Numbered from the stretch's first letter, positions 49,037-58,838 are shown. The stretch is 64,000 nt of DNA from Acuticoccus sp039034015 (GCA_039034015.1 JBCCBM010000003.1:1-64000); one strand, 5' to 3'. Numbers and translations are program-made. The notes: generated from the sequence alone by a model not told the origin.

Positions 49037-52000
49037 ATGACGGGTTTTGCGTCGGTCGCCCTCGTTGGTGCCTCATGCCGGTTGCCGGGGGCCGCTGGGC
49101 TCGAGCCCTTTTGGTCGGTGCTGTCGGCCGGTCGCAATGTGATTTCCACGCTGGACGAGGCGCGTTTTGGCACCCGCCGGCACCTTAGCCCCAACCGAAC
49201 TGAGCCTGGCCGCACCGTCACCTTTGCCGCCGGGCAAATCGACAATCCCTACCATTTTGACCACAGCGTCTTTGGCATTTCCCCGCGCGAGGCGGTGGCG
49301 ATGGACCCGCAACAGCGCCTCATGCTCGAGGTTGCGGTGGAGGCGATGGAAGACGCTGGCATCCCTGTCGACGGGTTCGCCGGAAAGACCGTTGGCGTTT
49401 ACGTGGGCGCCTCCGCGCTCGACAATGCGCACTCGTCCAGCAACGACCCTGCGCTCACAGAGCCCCAGTCGATGCTCGGCAACACCTTGTCGATCATCGC
49501 GAACCGCATCTCCTATGTGCTCGACCTTCGGGGTCCGAGCTTTGTGGTGGACACGGCGTGCTCCTCCTCGCTCATTGCGCTGCACAAGGCGGTGGAGGAC
49601 CTTCAGCTTGGCCGGATTGAGGCGGCGGTGGTGGGGGGCGTGTCGCTGCTGTTGCACCCGATCCCGTTCATCGGCTTTTCCCGGGCAACGATGTTGTCCG
49701 CCAACGGGCTTTGCCGCCCGTTCGATGCCGCGGCCGATGGCTATGTGCGCTCCGAAGGCGCGGTTGCCCTCGTCTTGCGCCGGGAAGATCTGGCGCGGGA
49801 GAGCGGCGACCGGATCCGCGCCCGCTTCGTCGCGTCCGGCACCAATGCGGACGGGCGCACCACCGGCCTCTCGCTCCCCTCCGCCAATGCCCAGCGTGAC
49901 CTTTTGACGGCCGTTTACTCGGGCGCGGGCATTGACCCCAACGCGCTTTCCTTCGTGGAGGCCCACGGAACCGGAACGCCCGTGGGTGACCCCATCGAGT
50001 GCCAGGCCATTGGCGAGGCGCTCGCGGTGGGCCGGCAGGATGTCTTGCCCATCGGCTCATCCAAATCGAACTTTGGCCACCTTGAGCCCGCGTCAGGCCT
50101 GGTGGGTGTGTTGAAGGCGGCGATGGCGCTGGAGCGGGACGTGTTCCCCGCGTCCATTTTGTGCGACACGCCCAACCCCAACATCGATTTTGGCGCGCTC
50201 AATCTTTCGGTGGCGCGCGAGGCGATCGCATTGCCGCGGGGCGATGGTCCGCGCCTTGCGGGCATCAACTCGTTCGGCTTTGGCGGGGCGAACGCCCACG
50301 TCGTCATTGCCGATGGTGACCCGCTGGTCGCCACCCCGCCGCCGCCGCCGCCCGCGCCGCTGATGTTGACGGCAGCCACCGAAAAGGCGCTGGCCGGCCT
50401 TTGCGCCGCCCACGCCGCCGCGCTGGAGGCGGGGGCCGACCCCGCGCATGCCGCGAACGCCGCCGCCTATGGCCGCCAGCGCCGGGCCCACCGCGCCGTG
50501 GTGCTCCCTGCCGCACCCGCCACAATGGCTGCGGCCCTTTCCCGCGCGGCCGCTGGCGAAAAGAGCGGCGATGTCCTCACCGGTGAGGCCCATGTGGCCG
50601 CCGAGGCGCCGGTCTTTGTCTACGCCGGCAACGGCTCCCAATGGGCCGGAATGGGGCGCGAGGCGTACACCAAAAACGCCGCCTTCAAGACAATGTTCGA
50701 CGAGGTGAACCGCCGCTTCATGAAGCTGGCGGGCTGGTCGCTGGTGACCGCGCTCTTCTCGGCCGACCTTGAGACCGAGCTTGGGCGCACCGAAGTCGCG
50801 CAGCCGCTGTTGTTTGCGCTCCAAGTGGCGCTCACCGATGCGCTGGTGGACGCGGGGCTCAAACCCGCCGTGGTCATGGGGCACTCGGTGGGCGAGGTGG
50901 CGGCCGCCTGGGCCTCCGGCGCGCTCACCCTTTCTGATGCGATCTTGGTGATCCACGCCCGCTCCACCCACCAGGAGATGACGCGGCACCTTGGCGGCAT
51001 GGCGGCCGCGGCCGTGTCTGCGGCGGACGCTGAGGCCGCGATCGCGCCCTTTGCGGGGCTTGAGGTGGCCGCCGTCAACGCGCCGCGCTCGGTGACGCTC
51101 TCCGGCCCCGTCGCCGCTCTTGACGAATTTAAGGCCGCGGCGAAGAAAAAGCGCCTCGCCATCAAGCGCCTGGCGCTCGCCTACCCGTTCCACTGCGCCC
51201 TGGTGGACCCGATCCGCGACCCGCTTCTGGCCTCCCTTGCCCCCATCGCGCCGCGGGCGGGCACCTGCCCCATGGTCTCCTCCGTCACCGGCGCTGCCAT
51301 CGACGGGACAAGCCTTGATCCGCAGTATTGGTGGTCGAACGCGCGCCAGCCCGTGCGCTTTATGGAAGCGCTCCAAACGCTCTTGGCGAACCACAGCACC
51401 TTTGTGGAAATCGGCCCGCAGCCGATCCTCACCGGCTATCTGACCGATACGGCGCGCAGCGAGGGCACCCGCGCTGCCATCGTCCCTTCGCTCACGCAAA
51501 AGCTCAGCGGGGATGACCCCATTGGCCGCGTCATTGCCGCAGCGCTCGCCCATGGCGCTGCGGTGGACGATGGCCGCGTTTTCGGCCCCAAAACGCCCTG
51601 GCAGGGGACGCTCCCCAAAACGCCGTGGCAGCACACCCATCACCGCGTCACCCACACGCCCGAGCGCGTGCGCCTTCTGACCCAGAACGACCACCCGCTC
51701 CTCGGCGATCGCCTGCGGTTTGACCAAACCACCTGGTACGCCAACCACGACGCGGTGCGCCTGCCCTTCCTCGCGGATCACGCGGTGGATGGGGCGGTGG
51801 TGTTCCCCGCCGCGGGCTATGTGGAGATGCTGCTGGGCGCCGGCCGCGTCATGCACGGCGAGGTTGCCCTTGAGGTGCGCAACCTTGACATTGTGACACC
51901 CATGGTGCTGGAGGCGGACAGCGAGCGCGACGTGCGCACCCGCGCCACCGGCGGCAACACCTTCATCATCGAGAGCCGCCGCCGGTTCGACGACGGGCCC

Positions 52001-55000
52001 TACACCATCCACGTCCAGGGTTCGGTGGCGCCCGCGCCCGCCGCGCCCACCGCCGATGCGCCCCTTGGCCCCATCACCGCCACCAAGGACGGCGCCGCCA
52101 TTTACGTCGCCGCCGCCCGGTTTGGCCTTAACTATGGCCCCGCCTTCCAAAAGGCCGCCAGCGCGGAGATTTGCGGCGCGGGCGAAGCGCGGGTGCACCT
52201 CTCACCGTCCGACGATGCCGTCGCGCGCGAAAATTTCTGCCTCGACCCGACACTCTTCGACAGCGTGTTCCACGGTCTCTTTGCGCTGCTGGACGGGCAG
52301 GATGGGGGCGATGCGCTGCTCCCCGTGCGGCTCGAACGCTTGACGCTCGCGGCGAACGCTGCCCCTCCCGTTTCGGCCGAGCTTCGGGTCACCAAGCGCA
52401 CCGAGCGTGTGGCGAGCGTCACCTTTGTCCTCAAAGGGGCGGATGGGTCGGTGGTGGGGCGGGCCGATGGCGTGCGGTTCCAGCGGGTGCCGCTTGCCCG
52501 TGGCGGGGCGCTTGGCGTTGGCGTCAGCGCGCCAACGGTAAAGTGGATCGGCCGCCTCAACGAGACGACGGCGATCACCGTTGCCACCCCCGATGCGGAC
52601 CCGGCAGAACCTTCAGAATCAGCGCTTTTGCTGGAGGCGGGCGTCCAAGCCGCGGCCGCTGAAGCGCTGGCGCACCTGTTTGCCGCGCCGCGTCGGATTG
52701 AGGATGCGGTGCGCGCCGGCGCCCTTTCCCGCGCCGCCGTCCCCCTCGCGGCGCGTCTTTTGGAGGCCCTTTCCGCGGCGGGCGAGGCTGAGGAGGCCGA
52801 CGGGGCGTGGACCGTCTCCGGCGGCGAGTTCGGCGTTTCGGACGTTGTCCAGGTGCTCTTCTCCGACCATCCCCAGCGCCTTGCGGAAGCCACCGTTTTG
52901 GCCGAGCTTCCCGCGCTCCTTGCCCAAGTGTTGGAAAACGGGGCGCCGCCCGCCATCGGCCCCCGCGCGCCGGGGCTCCAGCATCTTCTCACCGACGCGC
53001 CCTTCAACCGCCCACTTTGCGACGCGCTGGTGGAGGCGGCCAACAGCGCCATCGCGAGCGCCGGCGCCGCGCCCGTCAAAATCGTCTGCCTGCGGGCCCA
53101 CGATGCGGGGTTGATCGCCGCCCTCACCGCGGGCGTCACCGGGAAAGCCGCCGCGCTTGTGGTCAGCGATCCGGACGAGGCCACCTTGTCCCGCCACCGC
53201 ATCGGGGCGGGCCCTACGCCCGGCCATCTCATTGTGGACGCTGCCACCATCGAGGCTGAGGGCGGGTTCGACCTTGCCATCATCCCGCCGGGCCTTTCCG
53301 AGCCGCCGGTTGCGCTCGCCGCCCGCGCCCTCAAACCTGGCGGCACGCTGCTTGCCGCCGACCACACCCCCTCGCTCTTCGCCGATGTGGTCTTCACCAC
53401 CGCAAGCGGCGCGGCGGACGGCCTGGTGCTTGGCGCCCGCAACGAGGCCGACTGGATCGACGCGCTGGCCGCAGCGTTCGACGCGCCGTCTGTCCACCCC
53501 ATCCCCGACCGTGAGGCCGATGGCGCACTCATTGTGGCGACCGCCACCCACCGCATTGCCGAGCCGGCCGCCGAGGCTCCCGCCCCGGCCCTTTATGCTC
53601 TTGGCAAGCAGGCGGGCCGGGTCATGGAGGCGGTGCGCGCGCAGTTCGAGCCGCGCCCCGAAATCTGCGCCATCGAGGCAGTCGCCCCCGGGGACTGCGT
53701 GATTGCCGCTGACGTTGAGACGAGCGGCGAACTTGCAGGCACCCTCCACCGGCTCGGCGATCTCATCACGCGCCTGTCGATCGCGCCGCGGCGGGTGACG
53801 GTGGTGACCTTCGGCGCCCTTGCCACCGACACGCGCCCAACGGCCGCCGCCCTCGCCGCTTTCGTGCGCGTTGCCGCCAACGAGTTCGGCGACCTTGATG
53901 TGCGCCTTGTGGATGTCTCGCCCCAGCTTGCAGCGAGCGAGGCGGCGGTGCGCCTTCGCATCGAGCTTGCCCAGCCCAACGGCGAGCGCGAAATTGCCCT
54001 CGCCAGCGACCACAGAGGCGCGCTGCGCCACACCCCGGAAGCAGTGGCCGGCGACGGTGAGATGGCGCAGCTCACCGTGTTGCAGCGCGGGTCCATCGAT
54101 GCGCTCGCCTATCGCCCCGCCACCCACCCGGCCCTCGGGCCGCGCGACGTGCGGCTCAAGGTCGAGGCGACGGGCCTTAATTTTCGCGATGTGATGTGGA
54201 CCCTCGGCCTCCTCCCCGAAGAGGCGCTGGAAGACGGGTTTGCGGGCCCCACCCTTGGCATGGAGTGCGCGGCCATTGTGGAAGCGGTGGGCGAAGGGGT
54301 CACCGATCTTGCCGTTGGCGATGGTGTGGTCGCCTTCGCGCCCGCCTGCTTTGCCTCCCATGTGACGGTGGACGCCCGCGCCGTCGTCAAACGCCCCGCG
54401 GGCATGGACCCGTTTGCGGTCGCCACCATTCCGGTCGCCTTCCTCACCGCGTCCTATGCGCTGAATGCGCTCGCGCGGGTGGAGGCCGGGGAAACCGTGC
54501 TCGTCCACGGCGGGGCGGGGGGCATTGGCCTTGCGGCGCTGCAAATTGCGCTCGGCCGCGGGGCGACCGTCTACGCCACCGCCGGCAGCCCCCACAAGCG
54601 CGCCTTCTTAGAGCGGCTGGGCGCAGAGGCCGTCTTCTCCTCCCGCGCGCACACCTTTGAAGCCGATGTTATGGCCGCCACCGGCGGGGCAGGCGTTGAT
54701 ATTGTGGTGAATTCCCTCGCTGGCGAGGCGATGGAACGCTCGGTCGCCGTCTTAAAACCGTTCGGCCGGTTCTTGGAGCTTGGCAAGCGTGATTTTTACG
54801 CTGACACCAAATTGGGCCTGCGCCCCTTCCGCCAAAATCTAAGCTACTTTGGCATCGATGCCGACCAGTTGATGGCCCACCGGCCCGACCTTGCCAAGAC
54901 CATCCTCACCGACCTGATGGCCGCCTTCGAGGATGGCAGCCTCTCCCCGCTCCCCTACCGCGCCTTCCCCGCCGAGGGGGTGCGCGATGCCTTCCGCCTC

Positions 55001-56302
55001 ATGCAGTCGGCCGGGCACATGGGCAAAATTGTCGTCGCGCCCCCAGAGGCCCCGGCGCGCGCAAAACCCCCCGCCATCCTGCCGGCGCCGGGCGATGCGC
55101 TGCTTCTGGTCGGCGGCACATCCGGCTTCGGCTTTGCCACCGCCGAATTCCTGATCGAGAACGGCGCGCGCCACCTCATCCTCGCCAGCCGCTCCGGCAT
55201 CACCGACCCTGCCATTCACGCCGCAGTGGCGCGCCACCGGGCGGCCGGCGTCACCATCGAGGTCACCCCGCTCGACGTGACGGACCACGCCGCCGTCGCC
55301 ACTTTGGTCGCGAGCATCCGGGAAAAGGCGCGCCTTTCGGGCGTCTTCCACATGCCCGTCGTGCTCGACGATGCGTTGATCCCCTCCTTGGACGAGGCGC
55401 GCCACGCCGCAGCGCTCGCGCCAAAAGTCGCGGGGTGGGACGCGCTGGAGGCCGCGCTCGCCGGCGCCGACCTTGATATGATCGTGCTCTACTCGTCGAT
55501 GACCGTGGCGCTCGGCAACCCCGGCCAAGCCAACTACGTCGCCGCAAACGCGTACCTTGAGGGCGTCGCGCGGCGGCTTCGCGCGGCGGGCAAACCGGCG
55601 CTCGCCATCGCCTGGGGCGCCATCACCGACACGGGCGTTTTTGCGCGCAACGCGGCCTGCTCCGACACGCTGAAGCAAAAGCTTGGCCGCCATGCCATGA
55701 CCGCGGCCGAAGGCTTTGCCGCGTTCAAAACCGTGCTTGAGGATGGGGGCCTCACCCGCGGCGAGGCGGTGCGCACCATCGCGCGGATTGATTGGGCCCG
55801 CATCCGCACCGAACTCCCTCTCGTGCGCACCCCCGCGTTTGAGGACGTGGTGCCGCAAAACCTGTCGGACGACGGCGGGCAAAGCGATGGCGACCTCCTG
55901 GACGAACTCAAGACCCTTGCCCCGGCGGAGGCGAAGGCCCGGGTGAGCGCGCTCCTCCAGGGCGAAGTCTCACAGATCCTAAAAGTTGCGGCGAGCGAGG
56001 TGGACGGGCAAAAACCCCTCACCGCCCTTGGGATGGACAGCCTTATGGGGCTGGAACTCAAGATGGCGGCCGAACAACGCCTGGGGATCGACATTCCGCT
56101 GATGTCGCTGGCATCCGGCATGTCGCTGGACGAACTGGCGCAAAAAATTGTCGACCGCGTCACCGGCGGGACAAGCGTCGATGGCTCTGTCTCTGACGCG
56201 GTGCGCCGGCACCTTGCGGCGGGCGACGGAGATGCGGGCGATGTGGACGCCATCGCCCGGCGGTTTGAAGCACAGGCCGATACGGAGAAGGCCGATCGAT
56301 GA
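49037..56302 (+). CDS. Highly reducing type I polyketide synthase (KS-AT-DH-psiMT-ER-KR-ACP)
   Basis: A 2421-residue single-module synthase. KS (about 4-430): Cys175 in VDTACSSSL, EAHGTGTPVGDP and KSNFGHLEPASG. AT (about 520-830): Ser617 in GHSVGE, with YPFH suggesting malonyl-CoA. DH (about 890-1150): His915 in LADHAVDGAVVFPAAGY and Asp1075 in LDPTLFDSVFH. A degenerate methyltransferase-like stretch (about 1380-1460; FDLAIIPPG, ARALKPGGTLLAAD) lacks a clear SAM site. ER (about 1686-2000): VHGGAGGIGLAAL near 1824. KR (about 2015-2210): GGTSGFGFATAEFL and Tyr2167 in QANYVAAN. ACP: Ser2335 in GMDSLMGLEL. All reducing sites look intact and no thioesterase follows, so it should make a saturated chain, probably iteratively, released by the oxoamine synthase that overlaps it by 4 bases. 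GGAGG precedes the ATG. Confidence 0.93.
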   Translation: MTGFASVALVGASCRLPGAAGLEPFWSVLSAGRNVISTLDEARFGTRRHLSPNRTEPGRTVTFAAGQIDNPYHFDHSVFGISPREAVAMDPQQRLMLEVAVEAMEDAGIPVDGFAGKTVGVYVGASALDNAHSSSNDPALTEPQSMLGNTLSIIANRISYVLDLRGPSFVVDTACSSSLIALHKAVEDLQLGRIEAAVVGGVSLLLHPIPFIGFSRATMLSANGLCRPFDAAADGYVRSEGAVALVLRREDLARESGDRIRARFVASGTNADGRTTGLSLPSANAQRDLLTAVYSGAGIDPNALSFVEAHGTGTPVGDPIECQAIGEALAVGRQDVLPIGSSKSNFGHLEPASGLVGVLKAAMALERDVFPASILCDTPNPNIDFGALNLSVAREAIALPRGDGPRLAGINSFGFGGANAHVVIADGDPLVATPPPPPPAPLMLTAATEKALAGLCAAHAAALEAGADPAHAANAAAYGRQRRAHRAVVLPAAPATMAAALSRAAAGEKSGDVLTGEAHVAAEAPVFVYAGNGSQWAGMGREAYTKNAAFKTMFDEVNRRFMKLAGWSLVTALFSADLETELGRTEVAQPLLFALQVALTDALVDAGLKPAVVMGHSVGEVAAAWASGALTLSDAILVIHARSTHQEMTRHLGGMAAAAVSAADAEAAIAPFAGLEVAAVNAPRSVTLSGPVAALDEFKAAAKKKRLAIKRLALAYPFHCALVDPIRDPLLASLAPIAPRAGTCPMVSSVTGAAIDGTSLDPQYWWSNARQPVRFMEALQTLLANHSTFVEIGPQPILTGYLTDTARSEGTRAAIVPSLTQKLSGDDPIGRVIAAALAHGAAVDDGRVFGPKTPWQGTLPKTPWQHTHHRVTHTPERVRLLTQNDHPLLGDRLRFDQTTWYANHDAVRLPFLADHAVDGAVVFPAAGYVEMLLGAGRVMHGEVALEVRNLDIVTPMVLEADSERDVRTRATGGNTFIIESRRRFDDGPYTIHVQGSVAPAPAAPTADAPLGPITATKDGAAIYVAAARFGLNYGPAFQKAASAEICGAGEARVHLSPSDDAVARENFCLDPTLFDSVFHGLFALLDGQDGGDALLPVRLERLTLAANAAPPVSAELRVTKRTERVASVTFVLKGADGSVVGRADGVRFQRVPLARGGALGVGVSAPTVKWIGRLNETTAITVATPDADPAEPSESALLLEAGVQAAAAEALAHLFAAPRRIEDAVRAGALSRAAVPLAARLLEALSAAGEAEEADGAWTVSGGEFGVSDVVQVLFSDHPQRLAEATVLAELPALLAQVLENGAPPAIGPRAPGLQHLLTDAPFNRPLCDALVEAANSAIASAGAAPVKIVCLRAHDAGLIAALTAGVTGKAAALVVSDPDEATLSRHRIGAGPTPGHLIVDAATIEAEGGFDLAIIPPGLSEPPVALAARALKPGGTLLAADHTPSLFADVVFTTASGAADGLVLGARNEADWIDALAAAFDAPSVHPIPDREADGALIVATATHRIAEPAAEAPAPALYALGKQAGRVMEAVRAQFEPRPEICAIEAVAPGDCVIAADVETSGELAGTLHRLGDLITRLSIAPRRVTVVTFGALATDTRPTAAALAAFVRVAANEFGDLDVRLVDVSPQLAASEAAVRLRIELAQPNGEREIALASDHRGALRHTPEAVAGDGEMAQLTVLQRGSIDALAYRPATHPALGPRDVRLKVEATGLNFRDVMWTLGLLPEEALEDGFAGPTLGMECAAIVEAVGEGVTDLAVGDGVVAFAPACFASHVTVDARAVVKRPAGMDPFAVATIPVAFLTASYALNALARVEAGETVLVHGGAGGIGLAALQIALGRGATVYATAGSPHKRAFLERLGAEAVFSSRAHTFEADVMAATGGAGVDIVVNSLAGEAMERSVAVLKPFGRFLELGKRDFYADTKLGLRPFRQNLSYFGIDADQLMAHRPDLAKTILTDLMAAFEDGSLSPLPYRAFPAEGVRDAFRLMQSAGHMGKIVVAPPEAPARAKPPAILPAPGDALLLVGGTSGFGFATAEFLIENGARHLILASRSGITDPAIHAAVARHRAAGVTIEVTPLDVTDHAAVATLVASIREKARLSGVFHMPVVLDDALIPSLDEARHAAALAPKVAGWDALEAALAGADLDMIVLYSSMTVALGNPGQANYVAANAYLEGVARRLRAAGKPALAIAWGAITDTGVFARNAACSDTLKQKLGRHAMTAAEGFAAFKTVLEDGGLTRGEAVRTIARIDWARIRTELPLVRTPAFEDVVPQNLSDDGGQSDGDLLDELKTLAPAEAKARVSALLQGEVSQILKVAASEVDGQKPLTALGMDSLMGLELKMAAEQRLGIDIPLMSLASGMSLDELAQKIVDRVTGGTSVDGSVSDAVRRHLAAGDGDAGDVDAIARRFEAQADTEKADR

Positions 56303-57690
56303 GCCAAAAGCGACCCGGAATGTCCACCCTTGGCGCCGCCGCCAAGGACAAACTGTTGGCGGCCGGCCGCGCCTCACGCCAAGCGCGCATTGAGCAAAAG
56401 CTCTCGCGTACCATGCCCGCCAAACGCGCCGGCAGCGGCGGCAAAGCATTCGACTTTGCAACGCTCCCCGGCATGCGCGACATTGCGCTTCAACGCACCG
56501 CGGCGGACGTTTTGAACATCGAAAGCCCGTTCTTCCGCCCCCATGACGGGCGCGCGGCCGCCCACACCATCATCCGCGGGCGCGAATACATCAACTTTTC
56601 CTCCTACGACTATGTGGGCCTCAACGGGGACCCGCGGGTGAGTGCGGCCGCCCAAGCCGCCACCGAAGCGTTCGGCACGTCCGTCTCCGCAAGCCGCGTC
56701 GTGTCGGGCGAGCGGCCGTTCCACCGCGCGCTGGAGGAGGGGATTGCCCGCTTCATCGGCGTTGAGGATGCGATCGTGATGGTGTCCGGCCACGCGACCA
56801 ACGTGACCACCATCGGCCACCTCCTCACCAAAGATGACGTCATCATCTGCGACAGCTTTGCCCACAACTCCATCACCGAAGGGGCGCGGCTGTCGGGCGC
56901 CACGCGGCACGCCTTCAACCACAACGACCTTGACCATCTGGAGCGCCAGCTTTCCACCCACCGCCACAAGTTCAAGCGCGCGCTCATCGCGGTGGAGGGC
57001 CTTTACTCCATGGATGGCGACAGCCCGTCGCTCAAACGCCTGGTAGAACTCAAGACCGCCTACGATGCCTGGCTCTTGGTGGATGAGGCGCACGGGCTTG
57101 GCGTGGTCGGCAAAACCGGTCGCGGCCTTGCCGAGCGGGACGGGGTGGACCCCAACGCGGTGGAATTGTGGATGGGGACGCTCTCCAAAACGCTCGCCTC
57201 CTGCGGCGGGTTCATCGCCGGCTCCTCCGCGCTGATTGAATATTTGAAGGCGACGGCGCCGGGCTTTGTGTTTTCCGTCGGCTTGCCGCCAGCCTCGTCC
57301 GCCGCCGCCCTTGCCGCGCTTGAGGCGCTGGACGCAGAGCCCGAGCGGGTCACAAAACTTTGCCAAAATGGCGGTCGCTTCCTCGCCCGCGCCAAGGCTG
57401 CCGGGCTCGACTGTGGGACGAGCGAGGGGCTTGCCGTCGTCCCGGTCATTTTGGGGGACAGTGTGGTGGCCGCCGTCGTCTCCCACAAGCTCGCCGAAGT
57501 GGGCATCAATGTGCAGCCGATCATCTATCCGGCGGTGCCGGAGAAGGCAGCGCGGCTGCGCTTCTTCATCAATTCCACGCACACCTTTGATGACATTGAC
57601 GCCGCGGTCGACCGCACCGCCGAGGTGGTGCACGCCACGCTCAAAGAGGGTGACGGGCTCAAAATTCTGACCGCGCGGATCAGCTCATAG
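56299..57690 (+). CDS. Alpha-oxoamine synthase (8-amino-7-oxononanoate / serine palmitoyltransferase family)
   Basis: A 463-residue fold-type I PLP enzyme. Members condense an amino acid with an acyl thioester and lose CO2 (BioF, Kbl, HemA, SPT). After a charged N-terminal extension of about 60 residues come FSSYDYVGLNGDPRV, TSVSASRVVSGERPFHRALE, the PLP Asp262 in LLVDEAHGLGVVG and the Schiff-base Lys297 in GTLSKTLASCGGFI. BioF is unlikely, since no bio genes are near and the start overlaps the PKS stop by 4 bases. I infer that it takes the acyl chain from the PKS carrier protein, as Fum8 does in fumonisin synthesis, yielding a long-chain 2-amino ketone. The amino acid used is not evident. 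Confidence 0.9.
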   Translation: MSQKRPGMSTLGAAAKDKLLAAGRASRQARIEQKLSRTMPAKRAGSGGKAFDFATLPGMRDIALQRTAADVLNIESPFFRPHDGRAAAHTIIRGREYINFSSYDYVGLNGDPRVSAAAQAATEAFGTSVSASRVVSGERPFHRALEEGIARFIGVEDAIVMVSGHATNVTTIGHLLTKDDVIICDSFAHNSITEGARLSGATRHAFNHNDLDHLERQLSTHRHKFKRALIAVEGLYSMDGDSPSLKRLVELKTAYDAWLLVDEAHGLGVVGKTGRGLAERDGVDPNAVELWMGTLSKTLASCGGFIAGSSALIEYLKATAPGFVFSVGLPPASSAAALAALEALDAEPERVTKLCQNGGRFLARAKAAGLDCGTSEGLAVVPVILGDSVVAAVVSHKLAEVGINVQPIIYPAVPEKAARLRFFINSTHTFDDIDAAVDRTAEVVHATLKEGDGLKILTARISS

Positions 57691-57696
57691 GGCGGG

Positions 57697-58362
57697 ATGA
57701 TCCTCTCCCACACCCACCGCTTCATCTATCTCAAAACGCGAAAGACCGCCGGCACATCGGTGGAAGACGCGCTGATGGCGCACCTCGGCGTGTCGCTGGA
57801 GAGAAACAAGGCCACAGTCACCGACACCGTGATTGTCGGCGCGCGGGGCAGTCTTGCGCGGGCGCAAGGCTGGTACAACCACATGCCGTGGGACGATGTT
57901 GCCGCGCGCGCCCCCGACGCCTGGCGCGATTATTTCAAGTTTTGCTGCGTGCGAAACCCTTGGGACAAGGTGGTTTCCTACTTCCACCACAAGAATCGGC
58001 ATCTAAAATTTGCGAGCCTAGAGGAAACCGTCGCCAATTTCCGTCGATACATGCGACAGGACCGGCTTTACGTCGGCCGCGACACGGAAATCTATTTCGA
58101 TGGCGACCGGCCGGTGGTCGACCATGTCTTGCGCCACAGCCACATCCAGGCCGACTTTGACGCGGTTTGCGCGCGGTTTGGCTTCCCGCCGATGCCGCTT
58201 CCGTCGCTCAAAAGCACATCGCGGGACCAGGACAACCGCATCCCGTACCAAAACTACTACAATAAATTCTCAAAAGACTTGGTGGCGGACATGTTCGCCA
58301 CCGAAATCCACCACTATGGCTGGGATTTTGACACCGGCCTGTCGCCCCGCCTCGCCGATTAG
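57697..58362 (+). CDS. Sulfotransferase (sulfotransferase family 2-like)
   Basis: A 221-residue PAPS-dependent sulfotransferase. The 5'-phosphosulfate loop is LKTRKTAGTSVED (residues 12-24), the usual K-x-AGTS form of the carbohydrate/family 2 enzymes. The 3'-phosphate site is CVRNPWDKVVSYFHHK (Arg86, Ser94), where RNPxDRxxSxY is typical. There is no membrane anchor, so it acts in the cytoplasm. It starts 6 bases after the oxoamine synthase and is therefore probably in the same transcript, suggesting sulfation of the PKS-derived product. It overlaps convergent smpB by 4 bases. The acceptor is unproven. Confidence 0.88.
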   Translation: MILSHTHRFIYLKTRKTAGTSVEDALMAHLGVSLERNKATVTDTVIVGARGSLARAQGWYNHMPWDDVAARAPDAWRDYFKFCCVRNPWDKVVSYFHHKNRHLKFASLEETVANFRRYMRQDRLYVGRDTEIYFDGDRPVVDHVLRHSHIQADFDAVCARFGFPPMPLPSLKSTSRDQDNRIPYQNYYNKFSKDLVADMFATEIHHYGWDFDTGLSPRLAD

Positions 58363-58838
58363 CCACGCTCGCGCAAGAGCCGTTGCTTGTCGCGCTGCCA
58401 ATCGCGCTTCTTCGCGGTCTCCCGCTTGTCGTGGGTTTTCTTGCCTTTGGCAACGCCGAGCAAGACTTTCGCCATCCCGCGCTTGTTAAAATACATGCGC
58501 AGCGGCACCAGCGTCATCCCATCTTGCTGGATCGCGCCGAACAGCTTGTGCATCTCCCGCCGGTGCAGAAGAAGTTTTCGCGGGCGGCGCAGCTCATGGT
58601 TAAAGCGGTTTGCCTGGCCGTATTCGGGGATGTGGACGTTGTAAAGCCACAGTTCCCCGCCCGATTCGCCCGCATAGCTTTCGGCAATATTTGTCCGCCC
58701 CTCGCGCAGAGACTTCACCTCCGTGCCCTGGAGGACGATGCCCGCTTCAAGGGTGTCCAAGATCTCATAGTTGAAGCGCGCTTTGCGATTTTCCGCCACG
58801 CTTCGGGAGTTTGGGTCCGGGTTCTTCTTCTGCGCCAT
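58359..58838 (-). CDS. smpB: SsrA-binding protein SmpB
   Basis: A 159-residue RNA-binding protein that brings tmRNA to stalled ribosomes. Typical features are ENRKARFNYEILDTLEAGIVLQGTEVKSLREGRTNIAESYA near the N-terminus, HIPEYGQANRFNHELRRPRKLLLHRREMHKL in the OB-fold core, and the basic C-terminal tail GVAKGKKTHDKRETAKKRDWQRDKQRLLRERG that inserts into the mRNA channel. GAGG precedes the ATG. The tmRNA gene is not in this window. It converges with the sulfotransferase gene, sharing 4 bases. Confidence 0.96.
   Translation of the reverse strand: MAQKKNPDPNSRSVAENRKARFNYEILDTLEAGIVLQGTEVKSLREGRTNIAESYAGESGGELWLYNVHIPEYGQANRFNHELRRPRKLLLHRREMHKLFGAIQQDGMTLVPLRMYFNKRGMAKVLLGVAKGKKTHDKRETAKKRDWQRDKQRLLRERG

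Noticed and set aside
50093..54595. Two long minus-strand frames (701 and 658 codons) inside the PKS gene
   Set aside because: Both are antisense shadows of a clear multidomain PKS and show no domain-like sequence.
56299..57690. Biotin synthesis gene bioF
   Set aside because: Family-level similarity only. Overlap with a PKS, the N-terminal extension and lack of bio neighbours favour a PKS-linked oxoamine synthase.
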